Below, one piece after another: positions 50,903-60,056 of a stretch of 64,000 bases of DNA; positions within the stretch are counted from its first letter, which is position 1; every line of letters begins with the position of its first letter. The stretch covers positions 248,001 through 312,000 of the forward strand of contig NZ_CP109431.1 of assembly GCF_036250735.1 (NCBI RefSeq). The letters are read 5' to 3'. This stretch comes from Streptosporangium sp. NBC_01495 (GTDB lineage: Bacteria > Actinomycetota > Actinomycetes > Streptosporangiales > Streptosporangiaceae). The notes beneath the pieces are model-generated. The model was not told the origin of the DNA, did no database searches, and saw only the letters and a program-made list of their open reading frames with translations. The position numbers and the translations under genes are program-made.

Positions 50903-51494
50903 TCAGCCCCCCAGCGTCAGTACCTTGCACGCGCTCGGACGTCCCGACGTGGCCGCCTCGGTCACCGAGCTCGCGGCCGTCGTCCTGGCGGATCCTCCGG
51001 TCGAGGATCGGCTGCCCATCGGGCAGGGCCGGGTCATAGAAGCCGCAGCCGTCGACCCGGTCGCCATCGGCCAGGAGGACCTGGGCCAGCAGCAGCCCGC
51101 CCGGGGCCAGGAGCCGCGCCGCCGCGGCCAGAACCGCCGCCGCCGGGCCGGGTCCGGCGGCGAGCTGGTTGAGCGCCGCGTTCGCCACCACCACCAAGTC
51201 GACCGGCCCCGTCTGGGCCGGGTCGAGGTCTTCGATCCGGCAACACACCGTCCGCAGCGTCTGGCCGGGCACGGCGGGCCGGGCCGCGGCCAGCATGGCA
51301 GGACTGGCGTCGACAAGGACCACCTCGACGCGGGCCGCACCGTAGCGGCTCAGGAAATGCCCGGTGCCGCTGGGGACCTCGGCGACGGTCATGCCGGGGC
51401 ACAACAGCCCGTTCAGCAGTCGCGGCGCCGCCAGCTGGGCGATCTCGGCGGCGTAGGAGACGGCCCGCTGCTCATAACCACAGACGCCGCTCAT
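50903..51494 (-). pseudogene. SAM-dependent methyltransferase with frameshift near its end
   Basis: ATG 51494 overlaps the upstream stop (ATGA). Class I methyltransferase motifs are clear: GMTVAEVPSGTGHFL (motif I), RVEVVLVDASPAML (acidic end of strand 2), RIEDLDP and GPVDLVVVANAALNQL (motif IV region), then LLAPGGLLLAQV. Near 50965 the coding frame shifts from GREL to VTEAATSGRPSACKVLTL with a stop at 50903. The original frame stays open to 49686. About 195 aa if repaired. Substrate unknown. Confidence 0.6.
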
Positions 51495-52589
51495 GGCCGC
51501 ATCCGGTAGAACTGGGCGTGCTGGATGAGCACAGGATGCCTCAAGGCGCCGTCGCAGGCGATCAGCGCGCTTCGCACGGCGGGATCATCGGTGCCGAGCA
51601 GCGCGGTGCGGGCGAGCCGCACCAGGTAGGGGGCGGCGTTGACGGTGTAGGCGCAGGTGGCGGTGACCGGCACCAGCGCCGGCCACACATCGACCTTGAC
51701 GTGCAAGATGGCGCCGACCAGGTGCGGTGCGTCGCCCGGCTGTTGCAGGGGCCCGCAGGTGGGCAGGTAACCGGGCCCGTACCCACAGGTGGCGTCCACG
51801 ATGACCGCGCCGGGCCGCATCACTCCCAGATCCGCGTCCGTGATCATGGGTGGGGTGTCGAACGTCGAGACGAGGATCGCGCCGATCACGAGATCGGCGT
51901 CTTTCAGGCACTCCAGCAACCTCGCCCGGCCGTTGACCACCACCCCCACCCCGGGGGGCGCGATCTGCTCGTATGCCTTCTGGGAGGCCTCGCTGGCACA
52001 CAGCACGACCACCCGCGCCCCCAGCGCCGCAGCGGTGCGGGCCGCGGCGGCGCCGACGTTGCCGCTGCCGATGACGACGACATCGGCCGGGGCCGCCCCG
52101 TCGACGCGGGCGAGCAGCACGCCGCGCCCGGCCGGGTGCTACAGGGCATGGGCGCCGGCGAATACCGCTTGGATGCCGGCGATCTGCCCGCCGGGCCGTC
52201 CCAGCGGAAACCGGCCGTCCTCGGCGAAGAACTCATAACTCCACGCCGTCACCCCGCTCTTCTGCAAGGCGGCCATCAGGTCGGCATCGCCCTCGGCGTG
52301 AAACAGGGCGCCGATGTGCTGCCCGGCCGACAGGCGGCTCAGATCGGCGGGGTCCGGGGACTTCTAGCGCAGGACCAGCGGCGCCGCCCACACCTCGCCG
52401 GGGCTGGCGAGGCGGACCTTGGCCGCGCGGTAGGCGTCGTCGTCGATGAAGGTGCCCTCGCCGATACCGGGCTCGGCGCTGGATCCAGACCTCTGGGGTC
52501 GGTGATGGGGCGCGTGTTTGCACCATCACCCAGCGGAAGCGGCCCGGCCAGCGCATCGGCTGGCGCGCTGTTGTCGACGCGTTGTTCAC
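51491..52589 (-). pseudogene. alanine-dehydrogenase-like protein broken by a frameshift and two in-frame TAGs
   Basis: Readable from the end: GVLLARVDGAAPADVVVIGSGNVGAAAARTAAALGA is the NAD-binding Rossmann start of alanine dehydrogenase/PntA-type proteins, followed by LVIGAILVSTFDTPPM and VIVDATCGYGPG. Upstream AGAHAL-TAG-HPAGRG (52139-52141) and LVLR-TAG-KSPDP (52364-52366) interrupt conserved blocks. Near 52487 one extra base separates EVWIQ from AEPGIGEGTF. N-terminus unclear. Overlaps the methyltransferase by four bases. Confidence 0.6.
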
Positions 52590-52620
52590 CCGCTGTCGAA
52601 GAAATCCACGCCCTCGCAGG

Positions 52621-53831
52621 TCACCGTGGGGACAGCAAGGTCAGCAACGCGTGGTGGTAGGCCGCCTGGATCGCCGGGATCGACGCGGTGCGGATCCGCT
52701 CGTCCGTGCCGTGGAGGCCAATATGGTCCACACCAAAACCCGCAGTGGCCTCGATTCCGAGACCGGCCAGGTAATTTCCGATGTTCGACGGCCCGGCGAT
52801 CTTCGGGGCGGTGCTCAGCCCGGCCGCGGCGGCGGCCCGCAGCAGGGCCGTCTTCACCGCCGACCCCTCCCCCAGCCGGTAGGCGGGCCAACGGGTGGTG
52901 ATCTCCACATGGGTCGGCTGGGTGCCGGGCCAGGCGACGTCGACGGCGGCAATGGTGCTGCGCAGCAGGTTCTCAGCGGCCTGGCCGTCCAGGGCGGGGG
53001 TGAGGCGGACATCGACGTTGAGCGTGCACAGGTCCGGCACCGTCGAATACCCCTCACCGCCGGTGATGGCGGTCACGGTGAGCTTGGCCGGCAGGGGAAA
53101 GTCCTCTCCAGCGGTGGACGGTAGCTCGGCCTCCCCCAGGGCGCCGATGAGCGTCGCGGCCTTGGCGATGGCGCTGGGCGTGCTCGCTCGGCCGCCGGAG
53201 TGGCTGGCCACCCCGTGCACATGCAGTCGCGCCCGCAGCACCCCCCGGCCGCCGGTCACGACGTGCTCAACGCCCGGGTAACCGATCATCACGCCGTCGA
53301 CACGGTCGGGGGCGCCGGGGCCCTCGAAGTAGGCTTTCGCGCCGCCGAACGCCCCGGTGTGCTCATCGACGTCCAGCAGCAGCACCACGGCGCCGTGCAA
53401 CTGCGCGTGGACGGCCTGCAGGCGGGCCAGGACGTGCGCGAAGATCGCCACTCCGGCTTTTGAGTCGGATGCGCCGCGCCCGTGCAGCCACCCGTCGACG
53501 AGCTCGCCGGACGTCGGCGGATAAGACCATGCGGCCTCGTCGCCGTAGGGGCGGTGTCCAGGCAGGCGTCGAGAACGTAGCGGGGGCCCGGGTGGGCGCC
53601 GGTGACCTCGCACACCAGCGCGACCGTCATCCCGCCGGGCGCGGTCAGCTGCCGCACCTTCAGGTCGTGCTCGCCCAGCCAGGCCGCCACGTGGTCGAGC
53701 ACCGGGTCATAGGAGTCGATGCCGCCGCGGCTGGGGATGCGCACCAGGTCCTGGGTGAGCTCCACCACGGCGTCGTGGTCGTCGCGGGCCGCCCGCAGCG
53801 TGGCGGCGATGTTCATCTGATCGGTGCTCAT
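52621..53831 (-). pseudogene. M20-family amidohydrolase-like protein with frameshift in a C run
   Basis: ATG 53831 overlaps the regulator stop (ATGA). M20 layout: YVLDACLDTAP (53555 region), then after a one-base loss in a C run near 53550, GDEAAWSYPPTSGEL, GRGASDSKAGVA, LLLDVDEHTGAFGGAK, the dimerisation domain with GVASHSGGRA, and GVDHIGLHGTDE. Relative to typical M20 enzymes, the first metal His is Cys (ACLDT), and the usual Glu-Glu and Glu-Pro positions read EH and YP, so catalysis is doubtful. Start and end fit an operon. Confidence 0.65.
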
Positions 53832-54602
53832 GCCCGCCCCTGTCGTACGACGTCGAGGTCTCTGACCTGCTGCACGGTTTCGATACGGCGGGCCGCGGCG
53901 TAGGCCTGGCGGCCGTGATCCAGCAGCCGTGACGCCGGCGCCGGCCCGACGACGATCCCGGAGTCGAATGCCTCGTGCGAGGTCAGCGACGGGATCGGGA
54001 TCACCGCTTGACGTTCGCTGGAACAGAAGAACCGCTCGGGTGCCAACGGATCCTCCACGATTCCCAGATGCAACGTTTTGATCCCCTCGCTACGGTCGCA
54101 GGGGTCACGTAGCTTCAGCAACCGCAATAGGTGATCTTTGAGGATCTGATGGTGCGGCGGCCCGAACAGCACTCGGTAGCAGATCAGCGTCGGCCGCTCC
54201 TCCAAGGCGTCCTCGATCGCCCGCAGATACTGCACGTCCCGCGCCCGAGAGCCCATCACGATCAAAAACTCCTGGGCCTCGCTGACGACGCGGGCCATGG
54301 CCCGCCGCAGATCGGGGAACCCGACCAGCAACTGCACCGGCGCGCTGGCCAAGACCCTCGTCCTGGTGGGCGAACAGCACATCGGCCGATAGGGCATAGA
54401 TGTCGCACAAGGTCTTGCGGTGGCCGATGCTGGTGGTGTGGCGGCCGAGCTCCCAGCCGCTGACCATGCTCGGCGTCACCCCCGAGCGTCCCTCGCAGGT
54501 GTGCAGATCCATCTGCTCGACGACGTCTTCCAACGTCCAGTTGCGCGCCTGGCGGGCCCGGCGCAGCGGCGTCGGTTCCCGGTCGCGTCCCGCAGGGGCC
54601 AT
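53828..54602 (-). pseudogene. XRE-type regulator with large C-terminal domain, one frameshift
   Basis: ATG 54602 opens MAPAGRDREPTPLRRARQAR with a Cro/C1 helix-turn-helix (LEDVVEQMDLHTCE ... VTPSMVSGWELGRHTTSIGH). At a GGG near 54352 the coding frame shifts from HQDE to VLASAPVQLLVGFPDLRRAM and goes on (EFLIVMGSRARDVQYL, AERFFCSSERQAVIPIPS) to TGA 53828. Removing one G gives about 257 aa. The C-terminal domain resembles the effector part of actinobacterial XRE regulators. It leads the M20/dehydrogenase/methyltransferase genes. Confidence 0.65.
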
Positions 54603-54643
54603 GGGCCCTCACCTCATCCAACGCGCGCGGGGCGCCGCCCCGT

Positions 54644-55147
54644 TTACGGATGGTGCACGGTCATGTGCCGGATCGGTTCCTCTGTCATGAGCTTCTCGCA
54701 GATCCGCAGCATGTCCATGTTCGCGGAGTTACGCAGCCGTATGTAGCCCTGGGGTGGGTGCCAGGAGCCAAGGTGGTCGCGCAGCTCCTCCCCCGTCAAC
54801 CCCTCATACTCACGCACCCGCAGGATCGGGATCGCATACGCCTTCTCGAGGTCTTGGGTGTACTCCAGCACGCTCGCACCGTTACCGGGCCGAACCTGTT
54901 CGGCGATCGCGGCGACCTCCTCGGGAGTACCCACAACGGCCGGCGCCAGATCGATGATCGCGCACAGCCGACTGACGGGGGCATTGAGGTAGACGAACCA
55001 CGTGGTGGGCAGGTCGGGAAGGAAACGGCGACGAAACTCATGGCGCTTCATCCGCTGCCAGATGAGGTCGTAGTACTCGGCGTACAGCGACATGACGATG
55101 GGCTCTGCGGTCGCCCCTGGACTGGTATCGAACAACGCCTCTTGCAT
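54644..55147 (-). CDS. ASCH-like domain protein, 167 aa
   Basis: ATG 55147 follows GAAGGAATC. The pattern PIVMSLYAEYYDLIWQRMKR, HEFRRRFLPDLPTTWFVYLN and PVSRLCAIIDLA resembles ASCH domains, small RNA-binding beta barrels. The helical C-terminal half is extra. It is the first gene of the operon with the XRE regulator. Stop TAA. Confidence in the family is moderate. Confidence 0.55.
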   Translation of the reverse strand: MQEALFDTSPGATAEPIVMSLYAEYYDLIWQRMKRHEFRRRFLPDLPTTWFVYLNAPVSRLCAIIDLAPAVVGTPEEVAAIAEQVRPGNGASVLEYTQDLEKAYAIPILRVREYEGLTGEELRDHLGSWHPPQGYIRLRNSANMDMLRICEKLMTEEPIRHMTVHHP

Positions 55148-55986
55148 GATTCCTTCACCGGTCTGTCGGACGGATGCTGAGGAAACCATGGTGCCCGCTG
55201 GCCCCGTGAGACGCAGGAGGATCGATCAACCTGGCACCTGCTCCCGGGTGCGTCCAACCAAGTGAAGCATCCGGGAGCTGCCGATCCTGGAGGTGCGCTG
55301 GACTCCTTCAGTGCGCGACAGCGTGATCGGCCGATGTCGTCTACGGGGGGATCGGCGCGCTGCCTGACGGGGCATGGACGCTCACCCTGTGCGGCCCGGG
55401 CAACAAAGATGAGGTCGGCTTCAAGAAACGGAGCCCCTAGCGACGTTCAGGACGCGGGTCGGTGTCGAGGCCGCGACATGCGTGGTGATCTGGCCCGAGG
55501 TCAGGGGCGCGATGAAGCAGGAGCGAGACGCCCGCTTAGCGGACAAGGCGTAGCAACAGTCGGCCGTGACGAACCGGCCAGGAGGCTTCACCTTCGTCTC
55601 CTGGCCGGGCCTCGCTCTGACACGGCGGTCGGCTTCTGGGCCGAGAGCACGGCGGCTACTGCGGCGACGTCGGCCGGTTCCGTACTGGCCGCCAGGCGGC
55701 GACGACGTTGGAGCGCCCGAGGGTTCGGCCTCTCACCTTCCAAGGATTCTCGGGAGCCCTGGACGGGGGGCAGCGGCCAGCCGAGCATGTCCGCGTCCGG
55801 GTACCTTGGCCAGCGCACCCGCATACCACTAGGCTGGTCTCCGGTAGACACTGCTACCCCCGTCAGCACATGTGGCCTGGACTCACGCGTGCGGTGATGA
55901 CGGAAAGAGGTGGACGCCCCGCAGCCGACGGAATCTGACATCTGTCGGTGTGCTGGTCCAGGGCGCCACACCGCAGATTGGCTGAC
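55148..55986. other. about 840 bases without a supported gene
   Basis: Frames are open on both strands (plus strand 55262-55897, minus strand 55588-56154), but neither has a ribosome site or constant third-position bias. They give Arg/Pro/Ser-rich, low-information products. The stretch probably holds the promoters of the two flanking divergent transcription units. Confidence 0.4.
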
Positions 55987-57984
55987 ATGTCCCGTGACAA
56001 AACCGCGCGTCTGCGCCAGACGTACACCGGCGAGTCTTACACCATGAGCCGGGATTGGTACAGGTACAACGGGCTCTCTGACGGCCTGGTGCCGGACGCC
56101 ACCGATCCCCAGCAGCAACACCTCGAAGCCGCCGTGCTCCACACGCTGGCCCACTCCGTTCTCAGCTCACCGCCTTCGCCGCGAGCAACGGGAACGTTGT
56201 TCGGGCTGGCGGGGGTCTCTCCGGAGGCGGACACGTTGCTCCTGCGCCCGGCGGCCGGTCATGCCGGGGTGCTGCTTTCTCGGCTGCTGCCCGCTCGCGT
56301 TCCTCACGCGCTGGCCGGAGTGCCTGGGTTGAGGGTCCACCTTGGCCGCCGCGGCACTGTGACGATCGCCCGTATCGGCGAACGCGCGGCGATCAGTGTG
56401 CACGCCGGACGCGAAGACCTCCAGCAGGCGCGATCCCTGATCGTCAGCGCCGGCCTCGAACCGCTGTGGGACGTCGAAAGCTTCCAGCCCGGGGAACGGG
56501 AGGCCTGGAAGCGTCTGAGCGACCGTCTGCCCGCCGAAGACAGGACGCTGTGGAGTCAGGCGTTGAGAAGGGCGGGCCTGTTCCTGGACAGCACGCCGCG
56601 GTGGGACCAGCGGGCCCCCACCCCCGAGGAGGTGGCGGGCCCCGCCCCTGAGCGGATCCGTCCGCGTCCCGTCGGGCCCGCGGACCCCCGCGCTCTGTCG
56701 CAGGGGGTCGTAGCGGTCACCCCGGCCAGCGGGAAAGGCGGGATGGGCTGCACCACTTTGGCGCTCGTTGTCGGCGCCACGCTCGCACAGGGCGGACGTA
56801 GCGTCGTCGTACTCGGCGCCCCCGAGGATCCCAACGGGGTGTTCTCCCTGATCGAAGAACAGCCGCCGGTCGGCGAGTGGCGTGATGCGGTGTCGTTTCC
56901 CGGCGGCGGCGTTCTGCGGGTGGGTGCGCTGGCCAAGGATGCTGAGCACATCGTCGCCGCGGCCCGGCGGGATGCGGACGTGGTGGTGATCGATACCGGC
57001 AGCGCAGGATGGCATCACCGCGACGTGGTCGCGCTCGCCGACGTGACGGTGGTGGCCGTTCAGCAGGTGTCGTGGTCACGCACAGAAATCGTGGATCGGC
57101 GCCCGGAATGGGTGAGGTTCGTCAGCTGGCTGCGCGACCAGTACGCCCGCTTCCCGCCCGCTGCGGCCACACCGCTGGAGCAGCTGCTGACCTGGCTCGA
57201 TACCGAGTTCGCCTACTACGTGAGCGACCGGACGGCGGATGGAGATAGCCGCGTCTACGACGACACCGACCCCGAAGAGGTCGAGATGTGGTGGGAGGAC
57301 CTCGCCTGGCAGCCAGCCGACGGAGAGCCGGTCGACGAGGATGTCCTGCCGAAAGAGAACGCCGTTTTCGACGCATGGCGCGCGGACTTCGTGGCCTTCC
57401 TCGATACCGAAGGCGAACGCCGCCATCCGCAGACATGGGCGCGGGCACGCACCCACTGGGCGGCCCGCAACAAGGCCCGCACCCTCCAGGGGCTGACGCC
57501 TGGCCAGCCCACTCCCGCCGAGCAGAGCCACGCCCGCGGCCAGTTCCTGGAAGAGGTCGAAGAGCGGGCCATCCAGCAATGGGGAGCTGCGCTGTGGGAT
57601 GCCTACCACCTCATCTGGGCGGCCGCCGACGAAGCGGAAGACGACCTGTGCGCGCCCTGGGAGAATCAGGTCGAGGCGGTGACCCACCCTCTGACGGCCG
57701 ACGAGATTGCTCAACAACTGATCGATCACCTGTACGGACTGCCCGAGGCAGGCACCATCGTGGCCGTGAACCAAGCCACCCAGAGCTTCGGGCAGCATCG
57801 ACTGACAGCAGTTCGTGAGGCCCTCCACGATAGAGGCGTCGCCGATCTTGTCCTCATCCCCCACCTCGTGGCACTCGCAGAGGTAGGCTTTAACTCCGCG
57901 TTGCTCCCCCGTCTGGCAGGGGCGGCGGCCAGAGCGGCTAACCGCCTTACTCGTGCCATCACCCACGAACTCTGTCCCCGCTAG
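55987..57984 (+). CDS. ParA-like ATPase with large extra domains, 665 aa
   Basis: ATG 55987 begins MSRDKTARLRQTYTGESYT. Residues 1-235 are an unknown N-terminal region. About 248-257 carry a deviant Walker A of ParA/MinD type (SGKGGMGCTT), followed by RSVVVLGAPEDPNG, ADVVVIDTGSAGWHH (Walker A' / B area, near 332) and DVTVVAVQQVSWS. After 400 comes an acidic, Trp-rich helical region of about 260 residues. Such proteins drive plasmid partition or position machinery. It is much longer than a classical ParA. It ends in TAG. Confidence 0.65.
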   Translation: MSRDKTARLRQTYTGESYTMSRDWYRYNGLSDGLVPDATDPQQQHLEAAVLHTLAHSVLSSPPSPRATGTLFGLAGVSPEADTLLLRPAAGHAGVLLSRLLPARVPHALAGVPGLRVHLGRRGTVTIARIGERAAISVHAGREDLQQARSLIVSAGLEPLWDVESFQPGEREAWKRLSDRLPAEDRTLWSQALRRAGLFLDSTPRWDQRAPTPEEVAGPAPERIRPRPVGPADPRALSQGVVAVTPASGKGGMGCTTLALVVGATLAQGGRSVVVLGAPEDPNGVFSLIEEQPPVGEWRDAVSFPGGGVLRVGALAKDAEHIVAAARRDADVVVIDTGSAGWHHRDVVALADVTVVAVQQVSWSRTEIVDRRPEWVRFVSWLRDQYARFPPAAATPLEQLLTWLDTEFAYYVSDRTADGDSRVYDDTDPEEVEMWWEDLAWQPADGEPVDEDVLPKENAVFDAWRADFVAFLDTEGERRHPQTWARARTHWAARNKARTLQGLTPGQPTPAEQSHARGQFLEEVEERAIQQWGAALWDAYHLIWAAADEAEDDLCAPWENQVEAVTHPLTADEIAQQLIDHLYGLPEAGTIVAVNQATQSFGQHRLTAVREALHDRGVADLVLIPHLVALAEVGFNSALLPRLAGAAARAANRLTRAITHELCPR

Positions 57985-58060
57985 GGAAAGCCCATGTGAA
58001 ACCACTCGGGTGGCGGTTCAGAGCCGCAGAGATCGAACATAGGTACGGTACGGTCGGCGA

Positions 58061-58525
58061 GTGTACGCCTCTGCCTCGCTGCCCGTACCGCCCCTGATGC
58101 TCCACGGCGTCCGGCCGGTGTTCATCTGCGGTCGCTGGCACGACGAAGAACGGCTCTGGGGGCACATCCGCTGGATCATCCCGGGCGAGCCGGTGACAGA
58201 TCCCCCCGCCACCCCTGAGCGGCGCCTGCCGTACGCCGACCTCGCCGAGCTCGACGGTCAGTCCTACGACCGCCTCCCCGGCCGCCCGGACACGGTGTTG
58301 GCGCTGCCGCCGCTGGTCGCCCGCGGCGGGCAGTTGGCCATGCTCCGCCGATGGCGATACGGCGGGAGCTCCTGGTGGGCGCATCTGACCCGGCTGACCG
58401 TGGGCGAGAGCGCCGGTGCGCGCCGTGCAGTTCTCATCGATGAGCAGGTGGCCGCTGCCGACGTCGCTCCCCTGCCCGGCCAGGACTACCGGCATGTGCC
58501 GCGCGATCGTCTTGGGCACCCGTAG
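58061..58525 (+). CDS. hypothetical protein, 154 aa
   Basis: A GTG at 58061 opens VYASASLPVPPLMLHGVRPV, with a GWHDEERLWGHIRWI-type Trp-rich segment and YGGSSWWAHLTRL, ending QDYRHVPRDRLGHP before TAG. It is soluble and strand-rich. No convincing ribosome site upstream, so the start is uncertain. No family recognised. Confidence 0.5.
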   Translation: MYASASLPVPPLMLHGVRPVFICGRWHDEERLWGHIRWIIPGEPVTDPPATPERRLPYADLAELDGQSYDRLPGRPDTVLALPPLVARGGQLAMLRRWRYGGSSWWAHLTRLTVGESAGARRAVLIDEQVAAADVAPLPGQDYRHVPRDRLGHP

Positions 58526-58561
58526 CGCACACTGCCGCCCGTACAACGCCGTCTTGGCCGG

Positions 58562-58798
58562 CTACGGTCGCTGTTCACCGGTAATCGCGGTCAGCGTCGC
58601 CAGACGTACGCCAACCCGGGCGGCAGCTGTGTCGATCTGCTCGGTGTCACCGGTCCCGAGTCGTAATTCCCGCAGCTGCCCGGCCAGGATGTCGAGGTGG
58701 GCGATGAAGTGCTCACAGGCGTCGACGGTGGCGACCACTGCGGCAGGGGCAGGATCGGGCAGGCCGGGAAACGGGTCGTGCTGGGTCACGGCGGTCAC
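58562..58798 (-). CDS. small hypothetical protein, 78 aa
   Basis: GTG 58798 opens VTAVTQHDPFPGLPDPAPAA with a long amphipathic C-terminal helical hairpin (CEHFIAHLDILAGQLRELRL, AARVGVRLATLTAITGE) and ends in TAG. The first GTG lacks a strong ribosome site. It converges with the hypothetical gene upstream. No family recognised. Confidence 0.45.
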   Translation of the reverse strand: MTAVTQHDPFPGLPDPAPAAVVATVDACEHFIAHLDILAGQLRELRLGTGDTEQIDTAAARVGVRLATLTAITGEQRP

Positions 58799-58914
58799 GT
58801 TACGCCGAACCGCGCGTCCCGGCACGCTGGCCGGCCTGACCGGTCCTGGCCACCACAATCTCACGCTGCGGCACGACGGCCCCCTTAGCTGGACGTTCTC
58901 CGGTCACAGGGCGC

Positions 58915-59133
58915 ATGTGAAGCGTAGGGAAAGTGTCAGCAGCGGCGCGGATCTTTGGCAGCAGCCGGACGCTGACTGTCCCTTCATGGGCTTTTGAGCT
59001 GCACGTTCTGGCTCAACGGCCAGGGCTGTTTTCGTGCTCGTCGGATGCTGGATCCTGCTGACATTGTTCTGCGTCTGCCCGACGTTACTGTCATAGACCC
59101 GCGTTCGCGCTGACACCGACCCTGCGCTTCACG
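58915..59133 (+). repeat. 219-bp repeat, copy A (inverted relative to copy B)
   Basis: The 219 bases are an exact match, base for base, to the reverse complement of 60057-60275. The repeat itself is bordered by short imperfect inverted repeats, GTGAAGCGTAGGGAAAGTGTCAGC at the left and the complement of GTGAAGCGCAGGGTCGGTGTCAGC at the right. It thus looks like a small transposable unit (MITE-like) of about 220 bases with 24-base ends. Confidence 0.9.
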
Positions 59134-59194
59134 CACGGTGGGTTTCCCTGGCCCGACCCAACCCAACACCCGTTTATTAGGCACTGACCGGCGA

Positions 59195-59258
59195 CTTTCA
59201 AGGTTGCAACCTTGTACTTAGGGTTGGAACCTTTAACTTAAGGTTGCAACCTTGAAAG
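59195..59258. promoter_or_regulatory. GGTTGCAACC palindromes downstream of the DNA-binding gene
   Basis: Three copies of a palindrome, CTTTCAAGGTTGCAACCTTG (59195-59214), AGGGTTGGAACCTTT (59220-59234) and AAGGTTGCAACCTTGAAAG (59240-59258), lie in 64 bases. The last ends at the stop codon. The same motif recurs at the other end of the gene. They suit binding sites for a dimeric protein, e.g. a centromere or operator. Confidence 0.75.
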
Positions 59259-59858
59259 TCAGTGGGACTCTCGCGCCGGGCCCAGCAGGGCGGCGAGAGC
59301 AGCCCGCCAGACCTTGCCTGGTGTGGTCACCTTCTTGACCAGTTCGTCGTACTGCTCCTGCAGGTGGGGTGCGTTGGAACGGGTGATGATCCCTGGGTTC
59401 TTGTCCCGCCACCGCCTCAGCGCCTTGATCGCGTCCTTGCTGGTGTGCCAGCAACCCGCGTGCACCTGCTGTGCGAGGTCGGCCGGGATGCTCGTGGAGA
59501 CCTTCTTGGTCCATCCCTCGTCGGGGCTGCCCGGCCACCGGCCTGCCTTCGGTGCGGTCGCCGGCACCGGTGGCCACCGCCGACGCCATTCGCGCCGCTC
59601 CAGCTCGCAGCGCACGGCGTACGTCATGAGGACGGTCAGCTTGTCCAGCAGGTCCCCGCCCTCGCGTAGGTCGGCGAGGTGCGCGCGCTGGTCGGCGCGG
59701 ACCTGGGCCCGCTCGTTGGTGAGCATGCCCCATGTGATCGCCCAGCGGGGGTCAGCGAGGACCTCGCCGAGCTTGACCTGCTCGGTCGCCAGGCGCTGGC
59801 GCAGCGCCTCCTCGGTCGTCGTGTCGATCCACATCTTGATCGGTGTCTTCCCGGCCAT
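59259..59858 (-). CDS. probable DNA-binding protein (ribbon-helix-helix-like start), 199 aa, flanked by palindromes
   Basis: ATG 59858 follows CAGGAGC. The N-terminus (MAGKTPIKMWIDTTTEEALRQ) looks like a ribbon-helix-helix: a short strand, then two helices (LATEQVKLGEVLADPRW). The rest is basic and Trp-rich with helices (ALRRWRDKN, EQYDELVKKVTTPG). With the ParA-like gene nearby and matching palindromes on both sides, I infer a ParB-type centromere-binding or copy-control protein. It is encoded between two copies of a 219-bp repeat. Confidence 0.6.
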   Translation of the reverse strand: MAGKTPIKMWIDTTTEEALRQRLATEQVKLGEVLADPRWAITWGMLTNERAQVRADQRAHLADLREGGDLLDKLTVLMTYAVRCELERREWRRRWPPVPATAPKAGRWPGSPDEGWTKKVSTSIPADLAQQVHAGCWHTSKDAIKALRRWRDKNPGIITRSNAPHLQEQYDELVKKVTTPGKVWRAALAALLGPARESH

Positions 59859-59892
59859 GCTCCTGATCGTTGCATGTCAGGTCAGGTTTTTT

Positions 59893-59951
59893 AAAGGTTG
59901 AAACCTTGATTTCAGCTCTGCAACCTTGAATTCAAGGTTGCAACCTTGAAA
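59893..59951. promoter_or_regulatory. GGTTGCAACC palindromes upstream of the DNA-binding gene
   Basis: Copies lie at 59893-59908 (AAAGGTTGAAACCTTG) and 59917-59951 (TGCAACCTTGAATTCAAGGTTGCAACCTTGAAAG-type pair). They occupy the promoter position of the minus-strand gene at 59858, so its product probably controls its own expression by binding them. Confidence 0.75.
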
Positions 59952-60056
59952 GTGCCGGGTCCGCCGGTGCGGTGCGCCTGCGACGAGGACTGGCCGGAAG
60001 ACAAGGGTGAAGTCTCCGGGCCGGTTCGTCGCGGCCGATTGTCCACTACGTCCCAC

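Noticed and set aside
49686..51494. One 602-codon protein joining methyltransferase and the 218-aa protein
   Set aside because: The middle 200 codons lack coding character and the second part has its own ATG with GAAGGAAGC. The open frame is a by-product of high GC.
55262..56154. Genes in the gap before the ParA-like gene, on either strand
   Set aside because: Long frames on both strands overlap, without ribosome sites or third-position bias, and give low-complexity Arg/Pro/Ser products.
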